Under the pieces are notes generated by a model, which saw nothing but the letters and a program-made list of their open reading frames with translations, had not been told where the DNA came from and ran no database searches. From positions 12,464,925-12,528,924 of the forward strand of contig JACDQD010000003.1 of NCBI GenBank assembly GCA_019843655.1: 64,000 nucleotides of DNA, written 5' to 3'. The DNA is from Lethocerus indicus (Eukaryota > Arthropoda > Insecta > Hemiptera > Belostomatidae). Shown in pieces: positions 23,874 to 36,324 of this stretch. A program made the translations under genes and the position numbers. Within the stretch, counting starts at the first letter, position 1. Every line of letters begins with the position of its first letter.

Positions 23874-26800
23874 ATATATGCACATATATGCACTTTCTTT
23901 TTGTTTCTACAAATTTGCAAATTCAGTGGCATTAAATTCCTGACGAGAAGTGCAAACAGAGTCATACAAATCAAATGCAAAATCGTTGTAGAGAATCTGG
24001 AGTTCAGTTTTGTTTTAGTTACGTCTCTTCGTATAAAATGTTTAAACCCCGTAAATAGAACATAGTTAATAAAACTATGTTGATAGAGGAGTGAGGGTTT
24101 CCGCTCACAATTCCAGAACTTGAATTGTAACTCTCTATAACTCATTGGAGCCCACTTAGGTGGTTTACAAATGCAGGCAAAATCCCGGAACAGCTGCGGG
24201 TCAACGCCTGCCAACGGATATTCTTCCCACATCACGCGATCTTACTGGAAGCCAGTCAGTGACGATTATGTTTTCATTAAATTATTGTAATCGACTGGTT
24301 GAGTTCTTTATTGTTAAACATGGGAGGAAATGATATCGCAACCGCCTTGATTGAAGAATGCTCTGATTGATTTAGCTGTAAATATCGTAGTAATCATTTT
24401 GTCTACTATTATTATGAACTACTACTAGTCTTTGTACATGCATATATGATGTTATCTAATGTTAGCAAATTTATGCACTAATGCTAGAAGTAATTACGCG
24501 ATAATTAACGGCGTTAGTTAAATTTTAAATAGTAACTGATGCCCGTTCTCGGAGTGTCTCAGAGGTGACATATCGGTCTGCTATGACCATGGTTCTGTCT
24601 CCAATCGCTGATTTAGCCCTATGCTAGACCGAATTGGGCTTCTCATAATCATAAGTACCGTAGTTAAATTAGTGAGGTACTTAGGCATGCCGCCTGCCAG
24701 TTGGGCTCTTGGCTGCACTGTCTATGCAAGCCGTCCTATACTGTCTCATTACGGTGACAGTAAAGACAAGATGCATCATTGGCACCCAATTTGGCAAAAC
24801 GCCTAAAACAGTCCGTTAGCATATAACCAGTGAGAATAGGTTGCGTAGGTGAGCTATGATAATCTTAAATCATTTTTAGAATCAGTATTTTCTAATGTAG
24901 TTTTATCGATTTGACTGCTGCTTAAGTAATAATTGATTTGTTAGAAACCGAATCCCCTCCTATTTTTATACAATAGAGGTGCGTTTTATTTTACCCACCC
25001 CCTTATGAAACATCGGGTAAATGGAGTATTGTTTCTTTGTCTGCAATCCTAGTCAGACAGAAATGGAGACACATAACGGTGGAAGAGTAGGAGGAGGTTA
25101 TCCTTCGCTACTTGCCAAGGCGTTACTTGGCGCGTACGTGTAACTGTGTAATAATGCCAAGGTCGGCGCGTGTGCGCTCGTCCGTAATATGTAACGACGC
25201 ATGTTAAATTGAGCATTTTTCTTTATTATCTTAATATCTGCGTCGGAAAACATCTCCGCGGCTATCAGCAGTAACAGAATGTACTGCTTATGGCCAGACT
25301 TTAAGGTGTTAAAAAATTGACAGGATGAGTATTTGACTACTTGACATTGACTTTAACTATACTAATTTCATCTTCTCCTCATTTTAACAAGACACTCTGC
25401 AACGTTGCATCTCTGAGAGGTTAAGATCTAACGCTTAGTCCAAGAAAAGATTACCAGAAGCCAAAACCGGACGACCTTACGAAGAAGGAAGAGGGTGTCG
25501 TACAAGTGATTATATCTACAATTAATAAAGAATCCAGTAACTCTAAAAGAGAGCGATTTACGTATACTGCTACTGAATTTCAGAGGGAGGGAGGGAGATT
25601 TGGGCAATATAAAATTTACTAAACATTTTATCAAATGTACCAAACATACATGTGCAAACAGAATATTGTTTACAGTATACAAACATACGTGTGCCGCCTG
25701 CTGGCCTTTCTATAGTTGTATACACAAGTAATGGTGAAGGGTCTCTATGTATGTTAGCTCGGTCTCAGGCCTCCGTGGTCCTTACACTACTGTACTATCA
25801 ATAACTGTGCCACCGACGAATCCCAGTTTCTGCTTCTTTCTGGATCGTCAGAGCACACCCTGTCGTTCTATTCAACATGTATCTTATTAGAGAGGAAGCC
25901 TGTACTTTTACTCATCCGAGATGAGCGAAGCCTCATAAATGTTTAACTTGCACCCTGTTTTTTCTAGTCCGGAGATACAGTTTTTTTCATTCCGTAGTGA
26001 GAGGCAACTCCGATATCACTATGTCGCATAGGATGGCGCAACTTGTTATATTGAATTTTATTTGTCCTCACTTTAAGCGATGTATTACATTTTCAGTTAA
26101 GAAATACCTAGACAAAAACCGTTTAATTGCTAGCGGATTTAGAAGTGTTATATTTTTTCATTTATAGAAATTGGAGCTCGATAAAGGATACTCCTGCTGT
26201 TTTACTAAAACAAAAAATGGCACTTAAAACAGGTTTGCATTCAACCGTGCGTCTTGTACCTAAGCATCCAAAATCGAAGGTTAGGTATTTGACGCACAAA
26301 GGCGAAGAAGGCGCGACAAGGCCGCTTCTTAATTTCAAGGGTCTTCCTCTGGATCAGTATATTCTCCACACGGCATATTATTTATTATCTTAAAATAAAA
26401 TATTTTCATTTTACTGCTAAATTCATTAGCTTTTGTAGGCTAGGATCATAAAGTATAAATTCGAATATAAGTTTGGCACAGAATTAATCACTGACAGAAC
26501 TTTCCTTCTACTATTCTATTTGAAATGGAACAAATTTTGCCCTATAGATTTTTGTACTGAGTTCAATTGGATTGGAACAGTGTTCTTTGCGCTGCTAAAT
26601 ATAATATGTCAACACTTTATTTATTTAATTAGTTATTTATAATAGCTGACCGAAGGACACGAAGAACGTAGCAATAACTAATTTAATTTGTTTAACAAGA
26701 TTTCATTCGATTAACGAATCAAAGTACTTATATGGTGTCTGTCAGAATGCAGATTAGAGTTCAGTTGGATAGGTCGCGTGAAATCCTGTTAGCGAAATTT

Positions 26801-29800
26801 TACCTTTTATTACTGCCTAGTAGCTAATCTAAAATGTTTATTAACTAAAATCTTTATTAAATGCCTATTACGGTTAAATCACGGGTAAATACAATTTTTA
26901 AATTATTTAACCTTCTTATAAATGTTATAATTCCGTAAAAATTGTAATCTTTGGCCTCAAAGTTTGGTTAAACTACTTCTGTCTCGTAGAAATAAATTTT
27001 ATAAACACGGACTAGGTAAACTAAGGCGGAGTCGCATATACCTGTTCAGCCTGTCCTACCTTATACGGCTTTCAAATTATTTTCGGTTTTCAGTTTCCCG
27101 ATTTTTATCAGACTTTTACGTCGTGTCTATAAGCTCGATTTAGATCACACTTTGCACATTCTTACTTCTCCGTTCTTGTTGTTCTGCCGATTCCATATCT
27201 GTGAATCATGTGTATGATACTATTAAAAAAAATGTTTAACAGTCTTGTTTACCCAGGATGTACGTACGAAAAAGTGTCAAATCACGTCTTTATACGAAGT
27301 ACAAATTCAACACCAGTGTCGCGTTTTTTGGAAAAAGAAATATGAAGATAAGACTTCTAGAATCATCTGTGTCTATCTCGTATGTTGCTTATAAGTTTGT
27401 TATTAGCGGCTAAAGAAAACATGAACTAATGCACAATAAAAATAAAGGGAGATAAAAGTTTAAACTACAGTGGCTGTGCTTTTCCTGCCCATAATGTACG
27501 CGATTAAACCATATTTGAAAAACTGTTGAGGTACATATTATCCATATCATTGGATCCATATAATCACTTTTTAAGATTATTTTTCAATTTACTGTTACAT
27601 TAATCTGAATTATTTCGTGTGAAATTAAATAAATATTTAATTGTAGCATATTCCAAGAAATATTTCGTGTAGTTTTTATAGCAGTCTATAGGAATAAAAA
27701 TAATAATTATTATAGTATTGTGTTGACATAAAACATTATTATCAGGCCAATAGTTATTCTGGAAGAAATTTAAATTAATCGTTTTTCTGCATTTAATTAT
27801 TGTCTAGTTTTTCTTTTACTCCATAAAGCTTTCCTCATATATGATTTCTCGGATTCTCTGTTTAGGTGGTATAGTTGTGTCAGAGTTAATAAAAAGATAC
27901 GAGCCCTGCATTTACGACCCAGAAGAAACACTTAGACAACATAAGAGGATTAGACGTTCGACCGGAAATCATCCACCCCCACCACTTCATATACATCTTA
28001 AAACTAACCACAGGTATGTTCATTTTTATTTATAATGTTTCTTATTGTAGCTTCCTATATATAATATATAATCAAGAATTCAATTAAGTTCTTTATTTGT
28101 TTCCAGCTAATTTATTACGTATCAGTCGGATAGAATTTAGTTAATTAATTATACTAAATCATTCACAATATTTGTATTTTAAGTGAACCTTAGAATTGGT
28201 TTGGAGAACTTCGTTTAGAGTGGGGGGATTAGGAATTCGTTTTTCACATTAATTTCTTCAGCGACACAATGGATCATACATAGTAATTTCAGAATACAGT
28301 GGGGATTTCTGTCATATATGTCAACCTATGGATTCAGTAAGTAAATTAATGTGATTTAGTACCGCAGTAATGTTCTGAAAAACTGAAATATGAATTTAGT
28401 GTAGGATTTCAGTAGTCTTGGTTTAACTAACGTATTTAAGAATACCAACAATGAAACATTTTATTTCTAATTCCAGTACACGATTAAACTATTAGGTTGT
28501 TAGTTTCTCTGAATAGACTCAACAAAGATGTCATATCATTCTATAATCGCATGTGAAGGGACTCACCTGTAAAATTGACTGAACATAGGTTAAGTAACTT
28601 ATCTAAACCTCTGCTTCAGATCTAATTAAAAGTCAGCTCTCTGGGTCCATTCCACTAGCCTCGAGCATTATACAACGAAAAGGCTGTAAAAGCTCTAAGA
28701 TGTTTTATACCGGCTTATTTCATTATTGTTAATAAGGTTGATTCTATTTAGGATCAAAGGAGAAAAGACACTCCGTAATTGACTAGTTTGTTAAAATATA
28801 TGAAGAAAAAGGTTCTTTCTGCACTGAGAACTACTTTCATCGTATTGGTAGTACATTTATAAGTTCTATGAATATCATAGTTCATAGAGGGAGCGATTTC
28901 TATTACTATATTTAATATCCTTATAGATTACATCTTTGAAAAACTCATTCAGTAACAGAGTTAGTTATTAGAATACAATTTTTCGTTTTGTAATCATTGT
29001 CTATATATTTTATATTGGTATATGGCCTTAAAAGTCTCATTACATGGGTTATATATTATCTCACACTTTTCTCTTAACATGTCCGCTAGAGTACTTCCAT
29101 AAAAGTGCAACTGAGGTCTAGATAATACTCTAGGAAGTATTTGCGTACGTTGGAAATTAATAATATTGGGAATTGGAAAGATTTTATTAAAGATTCTATT
29201 CGCTCAATTAAATCCAATTCTCAGAGATAATAAATTTGTAGACAGGAAATAATAATTCGAACGACATTGCCTAATAGTCAGAACTCTGAAGGATAATTTC
29301 ATATTTCGTTGTAATAATACGGTAAACCCTTATGTTCGTAATATTCCGATTACTTGAAGCTCTTCGTCCCCCGGCTGTTTTTTTAAGTTTTCGCCATACC
29401 CAAGGTCTTTCAGAAAGAGCCCCCACGAACGGGTCAAAACGGACGGAGGTCTTACGGTCAAAACGAATTTAATATTGGGAATTGCTTGGTACTGTATTGT
29501 GGGAGTGGCACTTTGCTGACTGCACTTACAGCTCCAAAAACACTTAGGTTACCACTAGATAAATGCATTGTTGCATGGTGGGGCAGTGTTTTAAGAACAA
29601 AAAACCGTAATGACAAATTTACCTCCGTCACCTATCATTTTTTAATGAGAATATTTTCTCCGTAATAATAAGCACGACTAGATCAATAATATTTTAGGTA
29701 TTTTATCATTGAGACTACCGCTATGCACACATTGATATCGAAATTACTGAAGTCAATTCAAAGTGTTGGAAGAAAATGAGAGGAAATTGGTCCAAGAAGA

Positions 29801-32800
29801 CAACATGGAACTGATGAAACCTATACTTTCTTGGTATTTCACTCCATACTACTGTGCTGTTTTTATTACAGTACAGGACTGCTTAATTACTTGGGAACTT
29901 TGTTATGTCGAAAAACAGGGAGTTTGTTTTGAGTTGTTTCAGACGAAAATTACAATCCAATAAAAAGGCGCTGTATTTCTTAGTCTGAGCCTTAGGCTTG
30001 AGTTTCAGAGAGACTCATCTACTAGAGAATTACGGACATTATCACGCCTGGTCTCACATTGTTTCTAAGGAAGATCCCGCGCCATGGATGGCATTACAGG
30101 AAGCATTCCTTCTTGTAATCCTTGTTCTGCAAAAGGCGGAATATTGTTGCTGGCCAGATGCGGTCCTATTGTTTGCTGTTCGTCCTTGAATTCTCTAATG
30201 TTTCTCCACGTGTGTTGAAGATTTTATTAATTAAAAGAGAGGGTATTAGTCCAACGAAAATCATCCAACAAAGAAAATACTGCTTGTTCCAAGTGGCGGC
30301 GTTAACGGACTGACCCAGTTTCCATACCCAGTAGCGGATCGTCTGAGTTTTCTTTCCGTTTTGAAATATGGATGAGACTCATAAATCCAAACATATATTA
30401 GGATTATTAGAAACATTATACCTATAATAATAATAAGTTAGATTATTTTTATCGATAATAGTCAGTTTTTGTCAAAGATAATTGCACTAAGCTAAACATT
30501 TTCATTATTATTTAACATTCTTACAGTTTCCCCGGGGATATATTTGGCAAAGATAAAATTAACTGCCACAAAATTGATGTTAGCGATTTTATAAGCAAGA
30601 TATAAGATTTTATAAGAAGCTGTTAACAATTACATCAAATTTTTAATTGGGTATTCAATAGTCCTGGGCGTTTGTGGTGTCTCTTGACTGTTAGTATATC
30701 TTTGGAACATTTTTATGTAAATCTATAGATTTATGACTTAAGTTTTTATGATATCTCCGATTTCTAGCAACATCTTCGTAACAAATGTGGAAATTCATTG
30801 CATATATTCTTAAATAGATTCGATTATTAACACACTATCGTGTGGGGCAATGTTTGGCCATTTTTATGTGTATTTTCGTGTATATGCTCGTAGTATGTAG
30901 TAGTTGTTTGTAATTGTTTAGTAAGATATATTTTTATATAATGATTTATTAAAATATTTATTGAAGTATTTATTTCTTAATTTATAAAGTCTGTGCAAAC
31001 GTTTTATGAACCTATAGGGTATCGTAGTGATCATCTGGCTGCACTGGAATTATTATACTTCAAATCTTTGAGAGATATATTATGAATGATGATGTAGTTC
31101 GTACCTTTATTACATTAGTACACATGTTCACCACTATTATGCTATACGTTCCTGTATTCCGGTAACACCTGAAAGCATTGATATAAAAGTGGCCTCTATA
31201 TAGACAAAAGACTGACATGGAAGCCACACATAAAGTTAAAAAGACTGGAAGTTAACAGACGATACAAGTTACTACTTAGATTAGTAGGCAATAGATCAAA
31301 ATTAAGCTTAAACAACAAATTATTATTGTACAACATTATACTTAAACCGATCTGAACCTACGGACTCGAACTGTGGGGTTCGGCAAAACCGACAAATATC
31401 CACAAAATCTAAACCTTACAGTAAAAAATATTAAGGACAATAACAAACACACCCTACTATGTCTCCAACCTCACCCTACACACAGATCTTAAAGTCCCGT
31501 TTGTCCGAGACCTTGCCATACAACGATACAGCAATTTCCACTCACGACTCAATCATCACCCTAATCCACTAGTCGAAACCCTACTATCTCCTGACATCAA
31601 ATTTCCCTTACAGACGCCTGAAAAGGAAGTGGTCACGCGACCTATATATTTAAATAAATAAAATAAAGAAATTAAAAAAATAAAATAAATAAAAAAATAA
31701 AATAAAAAATTTTAATAAAACGGGGGGAGGACCAGTGGGTTTCTCCTCCAATTGTTGTTCATTGTAGTTAGTGCTTGTATCAATGTTGCATATTAATCAT
31801 TGTCGGTTGCATATTGTATCATTTTACAGTTGCAACTATAAAGGAGAGAAAAAATATTAGTCCATGAAATTAATAATTCTCATTTATTAAGTTTTCAAAT
31901 ATAAAGTAACTTAATTATGTTATTAGTAGCCTATGTTCGGGGTCTGTTATTCTGTTTGTCCATACTTCCACTTAGACCAAGCTTGGCAAGCGAGAAAACT
32001 TAAACAACCAAAAGAGCGAGCCGTTCACACAAAGTGAAAGTAGTAAACCCAAACAGGGTTACGCAATGTACTTTGCTCCAGCCTCCCCCCGCTACTTCAG
32101 CTCTTTATTGTCGTCAGTCCTGTTAGTGGGACAAGTTAAATGAAGTATTCGCAATAATATTAAATAATGAATCCTTCACTGTAGTGTTTCGTGAAATCGA
32201 GCCTGGTCGGAGAAAACTATTTATTGTTTGAATTAAAGTTAAGAATTAGTGAATTGATCTTCTCATCATAAGGATATTTATTCATTCAATTACGCTATTG
32301 TCTTTATTGTGCTATAAATCTAGTATTCCATATTAACCGGCACATTCCAGTCGGATTTATATTAATTCTATAAATTTTATTAAGTACTACATTGTATTCA
32401 TCATTCAGATTCAAAGTTGGAGTGTTACCGTGTTTTAATAAATATTACACGTTACAAAAACATATTCATAGATGTGCTTTGTTGTGTAATACAAACGATG
32501 ACACAATTGCTGGACTGGGCCATAATATTGTTAGGATGAGCATTATGATTCAAGAACAATCGTAGCATATCACCGGTATTTTGTATGCCAAAATTTTCAA
32601 AAATCTGAACTCCCGTGGGAACTGAACGAAAGGAAAGATTCTGTGTTTGTGCGTATGCATGAAGAAGTGATGTTTACATTTTTATCATGATAACAAAATA
32701 TAGCAAAGACTAACTTCCTGGCAACTAAACTTCCTGGTCGATCATGTGACAAAATTGTAGATCGCATGCAATGTTAGGGCTTGCTTCGTTTTGTAAATAT

Positions 32801-35800
32801 GACTCACGTTGACAATTTGTTTTTTTAATGTGTTGTATTGGTTGTTGAATATTTCAACGTTATCCCTGATAACCCTTTTCATATTACGACTTTTCTATCG
32901 AGAGGTTGTGATTGCGTGTTCAGTTAAGTCTTTCAGAGAAGTTTAAAGGAAAGTGGAAAGTAAATTCTAATCGACTGAATAGATTATCCGCAGATATTTA
33001 TATGATGTAAAAAGGAGTTTATCCTTTGTATTACAATCATCTTATAATTTAAGCTTTGTGTTTAACTATTATTTGTGTCCAAACGTCCAAAATGTGACCT
33101 AAAATGTATGGAGCACAAGGATGATTATTTATTCGATTACTATAAATATTCTAATATTATAAATATTTGTTTCTACATCCATATCCGTTAATGGTAACTG
33201 AATAGTCCGATACTGAAATGAAGGAGAAACGATGCCGCAATCCATGGTACTGAGTCACTCACTGTGACTCAGACCACTAGGTGGGAGCATAGAATATATC
33301 ATGAAGAAACCTTTGACAGTTGTCCGCTCTTCTTTCTTTTTTGCCTGATCGCGACCTCGTTCTGAAGCAATGGGCACTGAGGACAATCCTCCGACTTTGA
33401 ATCTAATCGTACCTCATCATTCTCAAATAATATCCTTACGTGTTGATTACAAACTATATTATTATCTCATTTATATTGAAAATGACGTTCTCAATGACGT
33501 ATTTCAGAGATTTCCGGCTCAAATTATACCCGGACAGAGATGTTTTCTCAGATGATGTCACGTTTGAGACTGGATCGGGAAGAAAGATTCACTTCAACCT
33601 CGGAAAGGCCTACGTGGGAACCCTGCAAGGTGAATTATTATTACAAAAATATGTTATGAGGCCAGTATTTTTACACTGGATCAAAAACTGTTCACGATTA
33701 AATTCTTTAACCTACTGCAAATGTAATGTTTCATAAGAGAGGAGAACTCTTAAACCCAAACTCTTTATCTCAATAAAGACATTCTTAAATAATTTCATTC
33801 GGTAACTGCGGCACTTCCGTCTACTAGTTATTTTAGACGAGTACTGATGGCAAAACAACAAGCTCAATAGTCGAAACCTTGACAGACAATCGAATTAATC
33901 TATGAAAAACTAGCATTTATATTCCAATAATTTAACAATTAAAATATAAACCATTCAGTTAACATTTAAACATAATTAAGATGAGTTATCCTTTAAACCT
34001 AACTTTTTTGTAGCGTTGTCGCTAGGATTATTGAATTGAAAAAAAATTTCGGTGACTGACACTCCTGGTTCCGAAGATTGTCAGATAACTAGTGGTAGGC
34101 ACTTGACCGTGCTAGGAATTAGCCCCAAAGGTGAAATTACAAGAATATTGTTATCAAAATGTCAGACCCTGGTATTTCGTATAGGTGAACCGAGTATGAT
34201 TAACGGACGCTAGAGCGTCCATCTTGTAAAGGTTCAGTCATTTAGTAAATATTCTAATATATAATCCGTACCGCCTCCCAATATTTGCTACCAGAGATTT
34301 AGCTGGGAGCCTCTATGGAATTCTACGCATTTAGTAAGCCCGTGCATTCCCTTGGAGGGTTGACCAAAGGGCGATTTGCGAAAGGCCGCCATTTACTAAA
34401 CTGTCGTACTTTTAAAACCAACCATTATGAAACACAAACAAGGATCCTCAAAATGAGGACCCACAAGTGATCGATATAGTGGCGCTGCAACTTTCGGTAA
34501 GTTAAGCTCGCTATAAATAACTTATACAAGTTGTATGAATTTGTTATTTAAATAGTGTGAATACAATGTATTTTTATGGGATATTAAAAGTTTATCAGTG
34601 TATCAGAACATCGCCCCGTATCATGGGCGCGAAGATAGTACCGTTTGATCAGTTTATATAATTGTTCAAAACAAGATAGACATTGCTGCACCAACCAATA
34701 TGTTATGTATTTACTATTTACGATTTTTTTTGTTTACTCTGTCAGGGTGGTACGGAGTGCCGAACAGATTTATTACGCGGTGGTGTTACACTTATCTGAA
34801 TGTTTATATCTACCTTAACACTCCAGCGTTACATCTCCATTATTTTGACGTAATTACGTCTTTTTCGGGGGAGGGGAGAGGTGGGTTTATCCGACTGCCT
34901 GTTACAAAAATAGGTCCCAATGGAAATCATTATGTCGTTAATATGTGTGATGCACATAATCTTGTTGGTATATTCGTAGCATGGAGTCCAAATCGCATCT
35001 CGTGCAGTACATCGTGCGCTTGATGCTCACCATATACCTATTGGAAGGGGGGGGTATGATGCAATATTCATGGGTGTGCCGCTGCGTTTGATTCACTTTA
35101 GCTCAGCAACGAACACATTGCAATGCTATAAATTGAACTAACAAAAAATAAAAAAATGGCGGACTAAGTGCCAACTGTTCCATGTTAAAATAAAAAGCTG
35201 TAAAAAACTTAATGAGTTTTAGCAAAAGTATAAGGTTTAGCATTAGACATGGCATTTCACAAATTCATCCATTGGCCCAGTCTATTCGACATGGTAGAAC
35301 ATAAATTAATTTGATGTTATAAAGCGTTTCAGTGATTTGACTGATTTTTCTATTTAAAGTCCATATTTCATTTAGTATACCAGTGTAAAGACATCTCATA
35401 ACTGAGGTGCTAGTGTGTCACTCAAGTGTTATACATAGACAGTAAATCCTCAAAATTGCTGACTGGTGCACTAGTATGGGTTCTTACCTGTAGCCCTATT
35501 GGCTTATATTAAAAAAAAACAAAATGAAATACAATATTTTTATATTTTATAACTGTCTGATATTTTATATTAATTAGAAGTTGATTTAAACTTTAAAATT
35601 GAGTTAATATGTGTATTACATCATCATCACATTAGGTAAAAAATGTACTATTTGCCCATAAGCAGTGGAAACATTGTCTATTAAGGTGTTAATGATATGT
35701 ATAGAAGGTTTAATTAATGTTCATCAAATTATTAAACATTTGTGTAAGTGACCAGAATGGGTTATAGAAAAGCAATTTCAATCAAATTGTAAATCAACTG

Positions 35801-36324
35801 CCAGTATCAAGCCTACTCTTACAAACTTCTAGTCTAGTAGATCACCTATTGATAGTTCAGTTGGATGTGAGAATAAGGTGTAAGAATTATGTGTGCTTTC
35901 TTTCCACTATGTGTTATTATGAATAAATGTAGGGAGTCCAGTGAATGTGAGGTAACATAACGTACAATATTGCTGCTTACAGATGAAGAGGAAAACTCTT
36001 CGGTGAGAGGAGTGGTGACAGAAGAAGGGTTATTTGACGGTACAATAATAACCGGTGGTGAAGAGTATTATGTGGAGCCAGTGTCCAGGTACTGTGAGAC
36101 AGGCTGCTCGTGGTTTGGCGTAGGGTTCCACAGCATAGTCTACAAGGGTAGTGATGTGAAGTGGCCCCAAGGTCCAGCCATCTGCCCCTCACTCACCCTT
36201 CATTTGCGCCGCTCTTCCAGGAGTACTATACCCGGTGCACCCTACTACCTTGACACCGATACTTATGAGATCAAGCGCCCTAATCGGACCAACATAATTG
36301 TTAAGAAACGAACTTCCTTCCTAG
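19407..36324 (+). CDS. kul: kul exons 1-4: signal peptide and prodomain (residues 1-235)
   Basis: Exons: 19407-19497, 27866-28013, 33508-33629, 35983-36324. Exon 1 encodes [20 protein letters not shown], a good signal peptide, and ends in phase 1, exactly what exon 2 needs. This match supports the join across an 8.4-kb intron, though exon 1 is the least certain part of the model. Exons 2 and 3 give [18 protein letters not shown] and [20 protein letters not shown], matching the ADAM10 prodomain start. Exon 4 holds the EPVSRY and [11 protein letters not shown] segments. Confidence 0.8.

Larger units (their letters stand above)
19498..27865 (+). other. kul intron 1 (8.4 kb)
   Basis: GTCAGT donor and TTTAG acceptor. 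CpG frequency is normal here (15 CpG in 20041-20640), unlike the Vps13 body. It holds a SINE-like piece near 22.4-22.5 kb and a TA repeat at 23.8 kb. Small open frames at 23660-24235 (minus) and 26127-26393 (plus) carry no motif that I recognise. Regulatory elements for kul may lie here, but none can be named. Confidence 0.7.

Noticed and set aside
23660..24235. 191-codon minus-strand open frame
   Set aside because: Much of it is the translation of a TA microsatellite (IYIYIY), with no known domain or splice support.
26127..26393. 88-codon plus-strand frame rich in lysine and leucine in kul intron 1
   Set aside because: No recognisable domain and no start or splice signals that stand out; length is within chance in this composition.
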